Notes: generated by a model from the letters alone, not told the origin. 64,000 nt of DNA from Craspedostauros australis (GCA_026770025.1 JAMXDE010000020.1:372001-436000); one strand, 5' to 3'; shown: positions 10,154 through 21,228, counted from the first letter of the stretch. Translations and numbers: made by a program.

Positions 10154-13100
10154 ATGCCTTTCTCTACCACCGCCAAGGCCCTCTCCAAGGATGGCAACCC
10201 CTCCCCCAGTAAGAAACCTCGCGCTCACCCTGTGTCTGCTCCTCCTGTCGATTCGAAGGGGGGATTGCTGCCTACTGCTGAACAACTGTTGCCTGACAAG
10301 CCGTCCGCTGCGTTGAGGAAGCCGAGCACCATCACGCAAGTGATCGATGTGAAGCCGATACTCGCAGCGGATGGCAGCCTCGTCCCGAACGCCACGCATG
10401 CGCACGCTCGCGAGCTACATGTGTACGTTCACATCCTCCACGACAATGGAGGTGTCTTTGATGACTCCAACGTCAAGGTGCGATCGGAGGGACGAGGTGT
10501 CGGCGATGGGGCTACAGTGAGCGTTATCGTGAACGCGCCCTCCCTGCCTGCTGCAGCTGATGTTGCACCCCCTGTGAAGCCTACCCCACCAGGGAGGCTT
10601 CCCCGGCGTTGCAACACTGTTGTTGCTGGGGGGTACGCAGATCCCTCTATTGACAGCGACAGCACGTTCGTTGACGATGAGAAGGAACAGACGCGCGCCG
10701 GCTGGGGCAGGAGGGGCGGCAAGCTCGGGTGTGATCTGGAGGAGGAGGAGAGCTGGAGGCGTGGTGCCATCGTTCATGCGATGGCGGCGCTTGGGTCTAA
10801 CCTAGATCCAAAACTGTTGCTGCTAATGCCGAAAAAAGGGTTTGTTCTCACAGGCAGGCACGATCGGACCATCTGGAGCTACATCAAACAGATGTGGAGT
10901 GTCGTATCATCTGCACTTTGGACTGTCCTGCTTCCAGAAGAGGACGTGCCAACTCTTCAAATGGAACAGGTGGTTGCATACGTACGTGCCAGCATGGAGG
11001 TTCCTCCAACAATGTTAGCATCTAACCTCTACACCCTATGCTTGCTCGGAGAATCTACGTCATCCCAAACAGCGAGAGCCACTTTGGCCAAGTCTGCGTC
11101 AGATGCACTGTGTACTGCTATTCTTGCTAAGCATGCACATGGACTATCGGAGGAACAAAAGGTGCGCATGCTGTCCAAACGCGACATCATCACGCACAGC
11201 CAGGCTTGCACTTTGCGTCGCAACTACGTCATGTTGAGCCACGGCCAAAGCATCCCGCCGCGAGTTCTTCAGTACCGTGTGCGTGCCTGTGATCTCTCCG
11301 GTGTGGTTTCCTTCCTCATGACCACGACTACATACAAGGCAGGGTTGAGTCACATGGTACAGTATGGTGGGGTTCAATTCGAAAATGTCCCAGTGTTCGA
11401 TCGTGGCAGCACTACCATCCAAGAATTATTCGACATGTACGCGCCTACCACCAATACTCCGGTTGGAATGCCCACGTTCACCACCATTACTCACCTACTC
11501 ACACGCAAAAGCAAGATCAAGACAGGGCTTTCTTCCTTTGAGAGCTACTTCTGGATGGCCACGGAGAAACTCAAACAGGCAATTTCGCGCCTAGTAGACC
11601 TACTGAAGGCTAAGTATGAAGCAGACAGGGAGGAACAAAACGATGCCAATGACAAGAGCGACAACGACAACGATGAGCCCGATGACGTCATCGCGCCTTA
11701 TGTGCGCACGGCCGATTCTCTCTTGCATGCACTCGAACTGCTTGTTGTGTTCCTCAAATGGGAGTTCACCGCCTCCCACATGCAGCTTCAGTGCGACGAT
11801 CCAATGCATTCGGCCATGTTCGCTCTCACCACCAAAAAGGCGAAGAAGGGAGCAGCCACATCAACCAACCAACGCAAACCACGCACCAACAAGCACAAGA
11901 GCAAGAAGAAAACCACGGTCACAAATGACACTTCTCCCACCACTGCAAGTGAACAACCACGTAAAGTATGCAACCGTTGTGGATCAACAATGCGATTTGT
12001 GAATGATCGTTTTGTCCCTTTTGTCAAAATGCTTAAGGACAACGAACTCAAAGAACACAATGACGAATTGGAATCCATGCTTGCAGCGGCCCCGGGATTC
12101 GCCAATGAAATTGTTAACTACATGGCTCACAAAGTGCGTGCCAAAGTTCAATTCGGACAAATCGCCTTTTATCAATCCCAGCTCAACGAAAAGCCTGAAA
12201 GAGCCTATGTGGTACTCGACCATAAGCAAAAAATTCTACCGACAGGCCAAGGCGAAGCCCAACAAGAATATTGGGGGAAGAAGGGGATGTCACTGCTTGG
12301 GGCAATGGTCATCACGTGTCGCAACGACATTTTTACTTATCGGTTCATCGACATTGTGGTCGAGGGAAGACCGACGCAAGACACACTTCAAGTTGGTGGA
12401 CTACTTGAGATCGTGCAAAAAAAGGTCAAAGACATGCACCCATCCGTGACTGAAATCATCCTACAGAGCGATAACGCGTGTTGCTTCGCCAGTCACGAGC
12501 ACATCGCGCTCATCACATCGGTACTCAACAAGAACCTTGCGACACGAAAGGCGGCCAAAATCATCGCGTGGATCTACACAGAGGCCCAAACCGGTAAGAG
12601 CATGCTGGACACCCACTTCGCGTACATCACCCGTGTACTGCGAAAATACGTGCAAAGTGGCAAGGACATCAAGACCCCGTTCCAAGTCTTCCTCGCGCTC
12701 CAAGCCGGTAACATCGCAGGCACGACAACGGTACTTGTCAACGCGGCGCTCCTGGCAGGCAACATCACCACGCTGCCTGGTGCACCAAAACGACGATTCC
12801 GCGCAAGTGGGCAACAGGTACGCATGACTCACGAGGTGAAGTACGACGATGACCAGGCGCGGTTGGTGGCTGCATCTGGAATCACAGAAGATGTTGTGGT
12901 GAAGAGCACCGAATGGGGAGGGTGGATCATCAACGAGTTGGGTGTCATCGATTGTAGAACGTTCACGTCCGACAAGCTGCCGATCACGTCCGAATCATTC
13001 AGGAAGACGGACAAGACGCGAAAACTCGGGCGCACAGCAGCAGAGAGCAAGGGGCTTGCGTTCGGCAAAGCCATCGCGGACGGACAACAACATCTACCAT

Positions 13101-13651
13101 CCGATCACACCACAGCACTACAAGACCAGACCGCCGAAACTGAACACCCACCACTCGCAGTGCCAGGCTGGGCGAGCAAAACCACACGGATCAACGCGAA
13201 ACTACCAGACTACATCGCGGACAAATTGAAGGACATCAGTGAAGCGTCCGCGAAGGACCCGAAAAACAGACCATCCGAACACGAAGCACACGAGCAATTG
13301 ATGGACAGCGAAAAAGCCAAAACTGACTGGTACGTACAACTGCACGCTAACCCGATGCGTGTGAAAGCTTCACTGTCGGCAGCGTACAACGCCAAACAAC
13401 GCAAGGAAAAGAAGGAGGCTGCTCTCATCAAGATGGAAACCAGCACCAACACCAACCCAACAAGCAAAGCAACAACATCTATAATCGTGGCAACCTCCAA
13501 TGCACCAGCTGCAACAGAGGAGGAGCAGAGAGAAGAGGAGTTGCAGAGAGAGGAAGAGGAATTGGACCATCAGATGTGGTGTGATGCTCACACAATGAAG
13601 GCAAACGCAGAAAGTGAGGCTGTGTTGGATGATGAGACGAAAATTTTGTGA
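10154..13651 (+). CDS. DDE-like transposase (1165 aa) of the 9.5-15.5 kb transposon
   Basis: A single intronless ORF. The ATG at 10154 (MPFSTTAKAL) is preferred because the in-frame upstream stretch is a trinucleotide repeat giving a Val run; an ATG at 10070 is possible. The N-terminal 230 residues are Pro/Ser-rich, the middle (about 230-600) is helical, and a single CNRCG knuckle lies near residue 604. Residues about 680-850 show an RNase H-like order of strands: VVLDHKQKI (Asp 689), GKKGMSLLGAM, EIILQSDNACCF (Asp 773) and TGKSMLDTHFAY (Asp 819). I take these as the D-D-D triad. The C terminus is Lys/Glu-rich. From memory, uncharacterised eukaryotic proteins share the pattern DxKxK...GKxG...QSDNA...GKxxLDxHFA. 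Location between inverted termini supports the transposase call; the family name remains open. Confidence 0.75.
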   Translation: MPFSTTAKALSKDGNPSPSKKPRAHPVSAPPVDSKGGLLPTAEQLLPDKPSAALRKPSTITQVIDVKPILAADGSLVPNATHAHARELHVYVHILHDNGGVFDDSNVKVRSEGRGVGDGATVSVIVNAPSLPAAADVAPPVKPTPPGRLPRRCNTVVAGGYADPSIDSDSTFVDDEKEQTRAGWGRRGGKLGCDLEEEESWRRGAIVHAMAALGSNLDPKLLLLMPKKGFVLTGRHDRTIWSYIKQMWSVVSSALWTVLLPEEDVPTLQMEQVVAYVRASMEVPPTMLASNLYTLCLLGESTSSQTARATLAKSASDALCTAILAKHAHGLSEEQKVRMLSKRDIITHSQACTLRRNYVMLSHGQSIPPRVLQYRVRACDLSGVVSFLMTTTTYKAGLSHMVQYGGVQFENVPVFDRGSTTIQELFDMYAPTTNTPVGMPTFTTITHLLTRKSKIKTGLSSFESYFWMATEKLKQAISRLVDLLKAKYEADREEQNDANDKSDNDNDEPDDVIAPYVRTADSLLHALELLVVFLKWEFTASHMQLQCDDPMHSAMFALTTKKAKKGAATSTNQRKPRTNKHKSKKKTTVTNDTSPTTASEQPRKVCNRCGSTMRFVNDRFVPFVKMLKDNELKEHNDELESMLAAAPGFANEIVNYMAHKVRAKVQFGQIAFYQSQLNEKPERAYVVLDHKQKILPTGQGEAQQEYWGKKGMSLLGAMVITCRNDIFTYRFIDIVVEGRPTQDTLQVGGLLEIVQKKVKDMHPSVTEIILQSDNACCFASHEHIALITSVLNKNLATRKAAKIIAWIYTEAQTGKSMLDTHFAYITRVLRKYVQSGKDIKTPFQVFLALQAGNIAGTTTVLVNAALLAGNITTLPGAPKRRFRASGQQVRMTHEVKYDDDQARLVAASGITEDVVVKSTEWGGWIINELGVIDCRTFTSDKLPITSESFRKTDKTRKLGRTAAESKGLAFGKAIADGQQHLPSDHTTALQDQTAETEHPPLAVPGWASKTTRINAKLPDYIADKLKDISEASAKDPKNRPSEHEAHEQLMDSEKAKTDWYVQLHANPMRVKASLSAAYNAKQRKEKKEAALIKMETSTNTNPTSKATTSIIVATSNAPAATEEEQREEELQREEEELDHQMWCDAHTMKANAESEAVLDDETKIL

Positions 13652-15326
13652 TGGGGGTGCTTCACCACGATAACACGAGTTGTGGAGTTTTGTGGGTGAT
13701 GGGTCGTGATACGTAGACTATCTAGAGCCCACCCCAAAACCATCCAAATATCTGCTTATCATGCTATATATCAACAACACATTGTTTACAATCAAATCTA
13801 AACAGTGCATTCATACGCCTGACTATCGTTTATTCAGAATATTGAAGTTAAATTGACAGAAGCTATTTTTAATTTCATGTTGGCCCACCACACAGTTGCG
13901 TGGTGGATTGAAAAAAATTCGAACAAGCAATGTTGCCCTCCCCTCAGCACCCATGATCATCATCATCATCTTGTTATATTGACAAACTGTGCATACCATT
14001 CGCTCTGTATACCCCCCATCTATCCACCCCATGAAGGACAGAACGTTTCTGCCACATTGCATACCCAAATGTGTCAATACACTGAAAAGAGCGATTTCGA
14101 AAAACGATTTGCAAGCCGGTTGTGGCATGGATACAGATCCATACCTCATCCACATGACCCTTTCAGCCTCTCCACGTGCCCCTCGTGCATACTCACACTC
14201 CCTAGCGACACGATGATGCATCCAGAGGGGGCTGGGCATGGATGGTCCCGATGGTACACCTCCATTTGGTGATGCCACTGTTGTTTTGGGGTGGCCCACA
14301 AAAAAAGACCTGTTGGCACTCATTCCATGCCGCAGCCTCTTCCAGACCATTTGAGCAGCCCAAACTTCGCGACGTGCATCTTCAGGCGATGACGCACGGG
14401 TCTTGTATGGGTGACTTGGAGATTGGGCAGCTTGATGATGCTGCCCTCTCACTGCCAAAGTCACATGGCGGGTTCGCCACGATCCGCCCAACAAAACTCT
14501 TGCCCTCCACCTTTTCCTCCGCGCGGATGCCTTCCTGGGCCTCCCCGAGCCTGAGACTTCGTGGGCGCGTTGGCGATGCCCTCTTGGATGCGCCTTGCCC
14601 ATTTGTAGGTGTTGGTGTGGCCTGTGCATGGAGTACACAGGCTACATCCAACGAGCCAATTTGCCGCAATCTTGAGACGTTTGCGCGGAGGCCTGCGGCG
14701 GCCCCAAATCAACCGCTCTCGCAGCCTCCGCTCGTCCACCCACCAAGGGTTGCATGGCGGTGACGGCGATGTGCTTGTATTTGTCGGTGGACCGCTTGTT
14801 GGTGCGGCGCCGAGGATGCCGTTGGACGGCCATTGTGGATTTTTTTTTTGTTTTCCACCATTGTCATGTTGTTGTTTCGAGTTTGGCGCTCTCAACCAGT
14901 CGCACATCTTGGGGGACCCGGTAATTACGAATAATATTAACAAATGTACGAAGGAAGCATCACACAAAACACTTCGAGAGTACCAATGTAACTCAACCAT
15001 TCCGTTACGACGAAATGTAGCCAAGGATGATTCACATCGTGCTGTGATTGGTATTTCATGACGCAGTAACCAGGTTGGTGACGTAGATGACGGATCAGGC
15101 AAACATTGGGTAGAATGGATGTAAATGCGAAATCGCCGCTTCTCCCCAAACTCTACAACTAGCGCTATCGTGGAGGAGGGGTTGGATGGTCTCATCGGAA
15201 CACCTCAAAAAGAGACTAAACAATTCAAAATCGGAACAAACTTGCTGAAACGAAGAACAGCAAAGGGTTAAGTTGGATCGATGTAGTCGTAGCCAAAGGG
15301 CTGAAACCCGAAAGAGATCGGAAAAT
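13652..15326. other. transposon interior downstream of the transposase
   Basis: Two overlapping minus-strand ORFs (13823-14638, 271 codons; 14461-15195, 244 codons) and plus-strand ORFs are present, rich in Arg/Pro/Ser and without a recognised domain. Overlap in three frames suggests high-GC chance ORFs, but a spliced accessory gene cannot be excluded. Contains a T(9) run near 14842 and a CAT repeat near 13960. Confidence 0.4.
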
Positions 15327-15502
15327 ATGCACATCCATCGGTCCATAAAACATAAAATAGGAGCAATAGCAGAACCAAAATGGATCAGTATATGTTTTAG
15401 ATCTATGAGGATTACGAATATATGCTTAGTTTTTAAATCGGAGGAAAAAAGTATGAAAGTTCATTTCAAACAGTTGGTCGACTCGCTCGAGGGGCTCATA
15501 TG
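15327..15502 (-). repeat. right terminal inverted repeat
   Basis: Partner of 9506-9682. It reads CATATGAGCCCCTCGAGCGA outward-to-inward on the minus strand. Beyond 15502 the flank (TATCAATCG) does not match the left flank (CAACAGGGT), which sets the outer limit at or inside the CATATG hexamer. Confidence 0.88.
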
Positions 15503-16990
15503 TATCAATCGTACTCTCTCCCCCCTCCCCTAATCGTCCATTGGCATGTGATCGGTTGCACGTACCAATACTCGCTGGAGAGAGAGAGAGAGAGCAAGTA
15601 CGCTTACGCAATGACCTGAGCACGTCCACATAACTTTGCAAGATTGCGACGCATCAACGACATCAGCTCTGCGTGCGAGTCGGAGAGATTAATCGTGCCA
15701 AGTAGTTGTACTCTGCGGCTGCTTGTCGACTTTTAGTCTTCCACATCTGTTCTCCCCGATCCTGTTCCAAGTGAGCGTCTTGCTCTAGTCTGCCCGAACC
15801 TGCACGAAATCATCGCGTTTTGCTTTGGTGGTGAGAGAAAGAGATAGGCTAGATGAAGGGATATAGATATAATTGTGACTGATCGAGTGAAGCGATTCGT
15901 GGACATGATGACACGTTCGCGTTGTGTTTGTTTCGTGATAACAGTAGCCGTTATACACGTCAGAAGAGGCGTCACCAAAATGTCAAAACAGGCCACAGAG
16001 TTGACACCAAGCCTCACCATCTGCAGATCACGCAAGCAGGAAGATGCCAATCAAAACCCTTCGGCGTTGATGCCTCTTTCGTCTTTGTTCCGTGATGTGG
16101 TCGGAGGCGGCCATTGGCATCGTCTCTCCTTGCCTTGTCCGCATCTTCTCCATCCGCACCGAATGAGCAACGTGGTCGTTGTATCCGTTGCGGAAGATGA
16201 CACCAACCAAGGGGAGAGCAAAAGAGTGCGCGTGAGATCCATGGATCGAAGCTGGATGAGGCTCCCTTGTGAGTGGTGTCGGTTCGTCCATCCCGTTTTC
16301 TTCGCTCTGCTTCTCCTCTGCCATCAACAAGACATCAACTCTCATGGTCATCGCTCAACCACGATCGTTGCACATTCGGAATGAAATTGAAACTGGTGTC
16401 ATCATCGCATCACATCACATCGCAGCGCATCGCATCAACCACAAACTGCAAAACGCAACGCACCTTCCGTCTCCTCCTGAACTGCATCTCGCACAGGTTG
16501 ATCCCGTTCCATCGTATCACGTCTCATTCCAATCGCACGAACTGCGCCAACATTGCTTCAGCGAACGAAACGTCCTCTCTTGGTTCTGACATCCTAAACC
16601 AACGTCCAAGCACACAGCATACTTGCACCACAGAACACAAACATCAAGTTTGCACATCGACCATCGATTTCCTTCGTATTATACCAAATACTTCGCAAAG
16701 TCACTTCCCATCTGCACCATTACTCATCGCTCGAACACTATCTCAACTGACATCACCTCCACAGTCGCCACAGTCACTACAGTCACCATCACAACCGTAG
16801 ACAGGACAAACCCACTTTCAGATGTGAATTGGCACACAAAACTCTCAACACCACAATCAACAAAGCAAACCAAAGCACATCAGAAAAGACATCCTCACAC
16901 CCTTACTCTGCTTCACTAATCAACCAACGACCAGCCAATCAACGACCAATCAACGCAGCCAACCCAAACCGCCCAACAGACAGCCAGACA
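15503..16990. other. intergenic, probably 5' leader of the next gene
   Basis: No family-supported ORF. A (GA)n microsatellite lies at 15578-15594. From about 16400 the DNA becomes C/A-rich with many CATCACATC-type motifs and lacks G, as expected for an untranslated leader of the gene beginning at 16991. Confidence 0.45.
15578..15594 (+). repeat. (GA)n microsatellite
   Basis: Uninterrupted GA dinucleotides. Confidence 0.9.
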
Positions 16991-17670
16991 ATGATGAACT
17001 CCTTCCTCCTCCTTTGCATACTCGTCGCCATCGCAATGGTTCCGATCGATGCATTCGCCAATTCGCGATCAAACCTCTTTTTCACAGCGCCGATTTCATC
17101 GTCATCATCTACAGGAATAGCAACAACAACAACAACAACCACCGTCCAACGAACGTCAACAGCCTTGCATGCATGGACGATGCCAACGCCAAGCGAGGCA
17201 TTTGGGTCATTCACGCCGCATCCCACCTGGTACGATCAGGTCGACAACCCAGCAGCACGACGCATGATCTACGACGATGAGTAAGTCAATATGTTTCGCA
17301 TCCGCTTTCGTTTTCTTTTGCACCTGTCAGCTGGCGGAATGGCATCACTTCTTGCGCCGACGAATTCAGTCTTTGATGACCCTTGCATCTCAATGATGTG
17401 ATGCCATGTGACGCCAGGTCGTATCATCACGTTTCGTTCATGTCAACTCACATCGCCATCACCACGACCTATTCTTCTGATGTTGACATCAACACCACCA
17501 ACAACAGCCTGCCGGCAGACTACGACTACAGACCAGACTCGGACATGTACTTCTCGCAAAAGGTGAACATCGAGCAGCAGCAAACAAGCATGGACACAGT
17601 GACACAAGCGCGCACTTCGAACCCAATCCGACGCGTGTTCAGATGGGTCACATTCCGAAAGCAGCTGTAA
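16991..17670 (+). CDS. small secreted/plastid-targeted protein of unknown function, two exons
   Basis: Exon 1 (16991-17280) starts MMNSFLLLCILVAIAMVPID followed by AFANS, a signal peptide with an Ala|Phe site as used for import into secondary plastids. A Ser/Thr-rich linker then gives TALHAWTMP, a likely second cleavage region. The ORF stops right after a textbook donor, GA|GTAAGT at 17281. Two acceptors keep the frame: AG at 17506-17507 (exon 2 17508-17670, 150 residues, joining to LPADYDYRPDSDMYF) or AG at 17416-17417 (180 residues). The first gives a compact acidic Tyr/Asp-rich junction and is slightly preferred. Mature part is short and has no recognised domain. The tail is basic (RRVFRWVTFRKQL). 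Confidence 0.6.
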
Positions 17671-18928
17671 TGAGAGCAACGGGGACTCTTGACCCCACCA
17701 GTCACCCCATCAATGTCCAAAGCTAAGCCAATCGTGCGCAAGCAGCCAACAAGTCAGTGCCGTCGAAGTCATGAAAGCTCGCTCCCAAGCTGTACGAGCA
17801 AGTGTCATGAGATGGAAACACATGAATGAACATGCTATGCAGTGTACTATTGCTTCTGCAGATACCAAACATGTCCGCCCGCCCTCCATGTCAAGAGCAA
17901 CTGGTTGGTTGAAGCGAGAGACAACAGCACGCACGTACGTACGTATGAGTGACCAGGGTCAATGGAGTGAACCGGGCCTTGCAAGAACAGCGCTATCGTC
18001 GTATGCATAGTATGCTATGTACAAGTATGTACCATACGACATCATAGAGAAAGAATGAGAGAATGAAAAGGGGAAGACATGATACCATACAAACTGACAG
18101 GTGCGCAGAGCGCAAAGTAAGAATAGAAGCACCCAATCCTGTCGCAACGCAACATTGTCAATACTCTCGTTCATAGGCACATAATACTGGTAAAGTGCTC
18201 GTGTTCAGTTACTGACTATCATTCATCATCGTCGCTTGTTGTTAATGGCCATCATTCCTGTTCCCCAATACACACCAGCAGGTTGTACGTGTGCTTGACA
18301 CTTCGGAGAGATGTGGTGGGCATTGGTAGATCAGCGGCGAAGTTAGAGAATCGTGGAATCGACCACTTTGACTGTATTACAACCAACCAGCCAACCAACC
18401 AACGATTTCTGATTTCGTGTTGCTCATCGTGTTTCTCGTTTCAAAGTCTCTCTTGACACCAAACGCCACATCACGATCTCCACAAAGAGAAAGACTCGCA
18501 CGCACGTGGCAACACATCCAAAGCAACAAGAGACATCAAACCCTTCGTTGTCGGCCATCTCTCTGTAGGTTGGTTGGTCGGTGGAACAAGTGTCGGGAGC
18601 TGCTGCAATTCAGATTGATTGGTTGTTAGTGCGAGTGGAAGCATTATACCAAACGAGGAGAACACAAGAGTGGAAGAGGGCACACACAAGCACGGATGCA
18701 GATAGAGTGGATCATCCCTCCATCGATCAAGTGATCTCAGCAATCCATCTTTGACGTCGTCATTCAGATTACGAATACTCGTCCGGAGAGACAGGACAGT
18801 CCGGCCTTGCTACTCGGACGCGCCCGCTTACCAACCTACCCACCCACACACTGACGCTGGCATCGATACTTGCCATACACGCTGACCCTTTGATAACGCG
18901 GCAATAGCGCCATAAATCAAGCACAACC
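17671..18928. other. intergenic, no gene seen
   Basis: Contains short palindromic patches of the type GCATAGTATGC (near 18006) and no ORF with family features. The segment nearest 18929 should hold the promoter of the RS/KR-rich gene, but no specific element was recognised. Confidence 0.45.
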
Positions 18929-19678
18929 ATGCCGGCGAGTGGAGGACGCGTGCGCATGCCGCACAACAACCGCATGTCGACGTCGGCAACGCTGAAGTCG
19001 AGCGATATCTGGTCCAAGACGATCAAGCATGATCCCTACGCCGGAACGGAAGACCCCAAGGAGGCCGCCGTCAGCGCGGAGGATGCCGAAAAGGCCAAGG
19101 CCGTGATGGGCATGGCCAAGGCGCAGAATGTTACAGACGGTGCCAAGCGCAATGATTTCACGGCCAAGATGTATCTGGGACTGAAGCGGGGCAAGGTGCG
19201 CAAGTCGCAGGCGCAGAATCAGGAGGACGACAGCGCCGCGCTCAAATACGGTCTCGATGATTCCTCCAGCAGCAGCGAGGATGAGTTCGTCGTTGAGGAG
19301 CGCAAATCAAAAGAGCGCAAACCAAGCAGCAGCAGCAAGGATAAGGACAAGAAGAAAAAGAAAAAGCGGAAGAAAAAGAAATCCAAAAAGCGCCGCAAGA
19401 GATCTTCTTCCGATTCCTCCTCCGACAGCGACGACTCTTCGTCGCGAAGCGATGAAAGTGACGAGGAGGACAGCGACGATGAATCTCGCCGACGTGAAGA
19501 ACGGCGTCGACGCCGCCGCAGCAAGAAGAGACACAAGAAACGAAAATCAAGCAAACGCTCGCGTGACGATGATGACGACGACGACGATAGCGCGGATGAA
19601 TCGGGGAGCGACTCCAGCGATTCACGTAGGAAGCGACGAAAGAGAAGGAAGAGCAAGAGTCGCAATCGGGATGATTAA
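18929..19678 (+). CDS. Lys/Arg/Ser/Asp-rich nuclear protein (RS-like)
   Basis: A 249-residue intronless ORF. Residues 1-90 look ordered and conserved-like (HNNRMSTSATLKSSDIWSKT, then IKHDPYAGTEDPKEA, then DFTAKMYLGLKRGKVRKS). The remainder is low complexity: acidic Ser/Asp/Glu blocks alternate with poly-Lys/Arg blocks (KKKKKKRKKKKSKKRRKRSS; RRREERRRRRRSKKRHKKRK). Such tails mark nuclear, often splicing- or nucleolus-related proteins with strong localisation signals and phosphorylation-prone serines. I do not recognise the N-terminal domain, so no function is assigned. The mirrored minus-strand ORFs (SSSLSSSS...) are its shadows. Confidence 0.75.
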   Translation: MPASGGRVRMPHNNRMSTSATLKSSDIWSKTIKHDPYAGTEDPKEAAVSAEDAEKAKAVMGMAKAQNVTDGAKRNDFTAKMYLGLKRGKVRKSQAQNQEDDSAALKYGLDDSSSSSEDEFVVEERKSKERKPSSSSKDKDKKKKKKRKKKKSKKRRKRSSSDSSSDSDDSSSRSDESDEEDSDDESRRREERRRRRRSKKRHKKRKSSKRSRDDDDDDDDSADESGSDSSDSRRKRRKRRKSKSRNRDD

Positions 19679-19843
19679 GAAGCAGGGTAGGGTTGGGTTG
19701 ATTTGATTTGAGTATCGTGCGAGGCACTTCTGTCTTCGAGGCATGATACTATGCTCGGCAACGTAATAATATGGTGACAGTATACGTAGTAATAGCGCAA
19801 GTACTCTACTATGCAATGGACGGGCATGTCCCGTATTCAACGT

Positions 19844-21228
19844 TTATTTGTCATCTTCACTTGTGCTCTCCTTCTGCTTGATCATATCCTGAAAGTCCGC
19901 ATCCTTGGCTGGATCTCCGGTTGCTTCATTCATCCTTTTGCGGATCTTATCAGGTCCCATGCGGTACACGGTCCCGCAGAACTCGCATCTGGCTTCGACA
20001 TCCTCTCCCTTCTTGACGAGATCCTCCACGTCCTCCTTTGGCAGCAATCGCAACGCTCGGACTAACCGATCCTCGGAGCAACTGCACTTGAAGACCGGTT
20101 TGATTTGTTGCAAGGGCTGCATATCCAACCCCTCCAGCACCATCTCTGTAATTTGGTAAGGCGTGGTGCCACCCAGCAGCAGGTTGGTGGGAATTTTGTT
20201 GCCCCCGTCCAGCTCCACGATCTTGGCAAGATTCTCCTCCACCTTCCTGAGCGTCTCCGTCTCCGCTCCCGGCAGCTGCTCAATGAGATATCCGCCGCAC
20301 GACGTGCACAGGATACCATTGATCGAAGTCGCCGCCGCCAACGCGCACGAACGTTGTTCGCTTTCGGCTAGGTAGATTCCGATGTCGCGGTCCAAATCGC
20401 CATGACGGATCGCGGTGATGCCGTTGTAGGGGTTGGGCCAGTCGGGATGATTCTTGACGACCTGCAGGGACCCCTGGCCGATGGCTTCTTCGATGGTTAA
20501 GTCTCCAAGCATCGGGCTTCCGACATATCCCCGTACTTCGCCCTTTCCGCTCGCGATGGCGACGAGTCCGCGCAATGGGCCGTCAGCTGCTCGTTGATAG
20601 GTGGGTGCATACGTATACGTCCAGTATTGTATCCAGTATTGCACATGAGTACAACAACATTGAAGCAGAGAGTAGTTAGTATAACATGATCAAATCTGAT
20701 AGACATACAGCACGAGTAAAAAGCACGACAGAGCATAATGCAGAAGGATGGATCTGAGAAGAAACATCTCCCATCAAACGCAGTACAATCACAAAGCAAA
20801 GACGCTGTCAAGTGTCCACACTCACAGTTGACGGTAAGCTGCACTGTCTGCTCCAGCTGCATTCCATTACTCATCAAGAGCGCGCAGACGACGGCCCGAC
20901 CGAGCGCATCGGATGGGACAGCCGTCATGGTATGCATGATCATGACGTCGTTGATGATGTTGCGCACCGTGCATGCTGTCACCTTGATGCTGCCGTCTCC
21001 CGAGATGGCCGAAAAGACCTGATCATCCAGATTGTTCTTGTTCTCGTAAATGTTGGTGGACGTGGTCTCGGTGCTGACATCCTCCGATGTCATGTAACGC
21101 TGCGTTGTGAAGGCTGCATGCACGGAGAATCGCGACATGCGATGCGCGGTGTTGCGTGAGAAGCCACGCACATGAACCAACGAGGCCAAGAGGAGGTGGG
21201 CCATCATGGCGCAGAGTCGGTTGTTCAT
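19844..21228 (-). CDS. hslO: plastid HSP33 redox-regulated chaperone, two exons
   Basis: Exons 21228-20826 and 20586-19844 join in phase to 381 residues. The intron (239 bases) begins GTGAGT and ends CAG. The N terminus MNNRLCAMMAHLLLASLVHV then RGFSRN is a signal peptide with a Gly|Phe site, so plastid targeting is inferred. The HSP33 core follows: VFSAISGDGSIKVTACTVR, SNGMQLEQTVQLTVN, then DGPLRGLVAIASGKGEVRGY across the splice. The C-terminal zinc switch is complete: C-x-C, 30 residues, C-x2-C (CSCS...CEFC). In bacteria oxidation of these four Cys releases zinc and turns on holdase activity; the same behaviour is expected in an oxidising plastid. A poly(A)-like AATAAA appears (minus strand) just past the stop. 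Confidence 0.9.
20587..20825 (-). other. intron of the HSP33 gene
   Basis: Donor GTGAGT at 20825 descending, acceptor CAG ending at 20587. Splitting a Ser codon (T|CT) restores the invariant QLTVN-S-DGPLRG stretch of HSP33. Confidence 0.85.

Larger units (their letters stand above)
9506..15502 (+). mobile_element. DNA transposon with long inverted termini and DDE-like transposase
   Basis: The ends are inverted copies: 9506-9548 is the exact reverse complement of 15460-15502 (43 bases, including GAGCCCCTCGAGCGAGTCGA). Weaker but gapless-looking similarity continues inward to about 9682 and 15327, giving termini near 177 bases. Between them lies one long transposase gene (10154-13651) and about 1.7 kb without a clear gene. 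The outermost hexamer CATATG is itself a palindrome, so the target duplication could be TA, ATAT or CATATG. Intact ends plus an uninterrupted transposase suggest a young and possibly active autonomous copy. The superfamily is not assigned. Confidence 0.85.

Noticed and set aside
19219-19665. minus-strand Ser/Leu/Arg-rich ORFs
   Set aside because: Complement of the Lys/Arg/Ser/Asp repeats of the RS-like gene.
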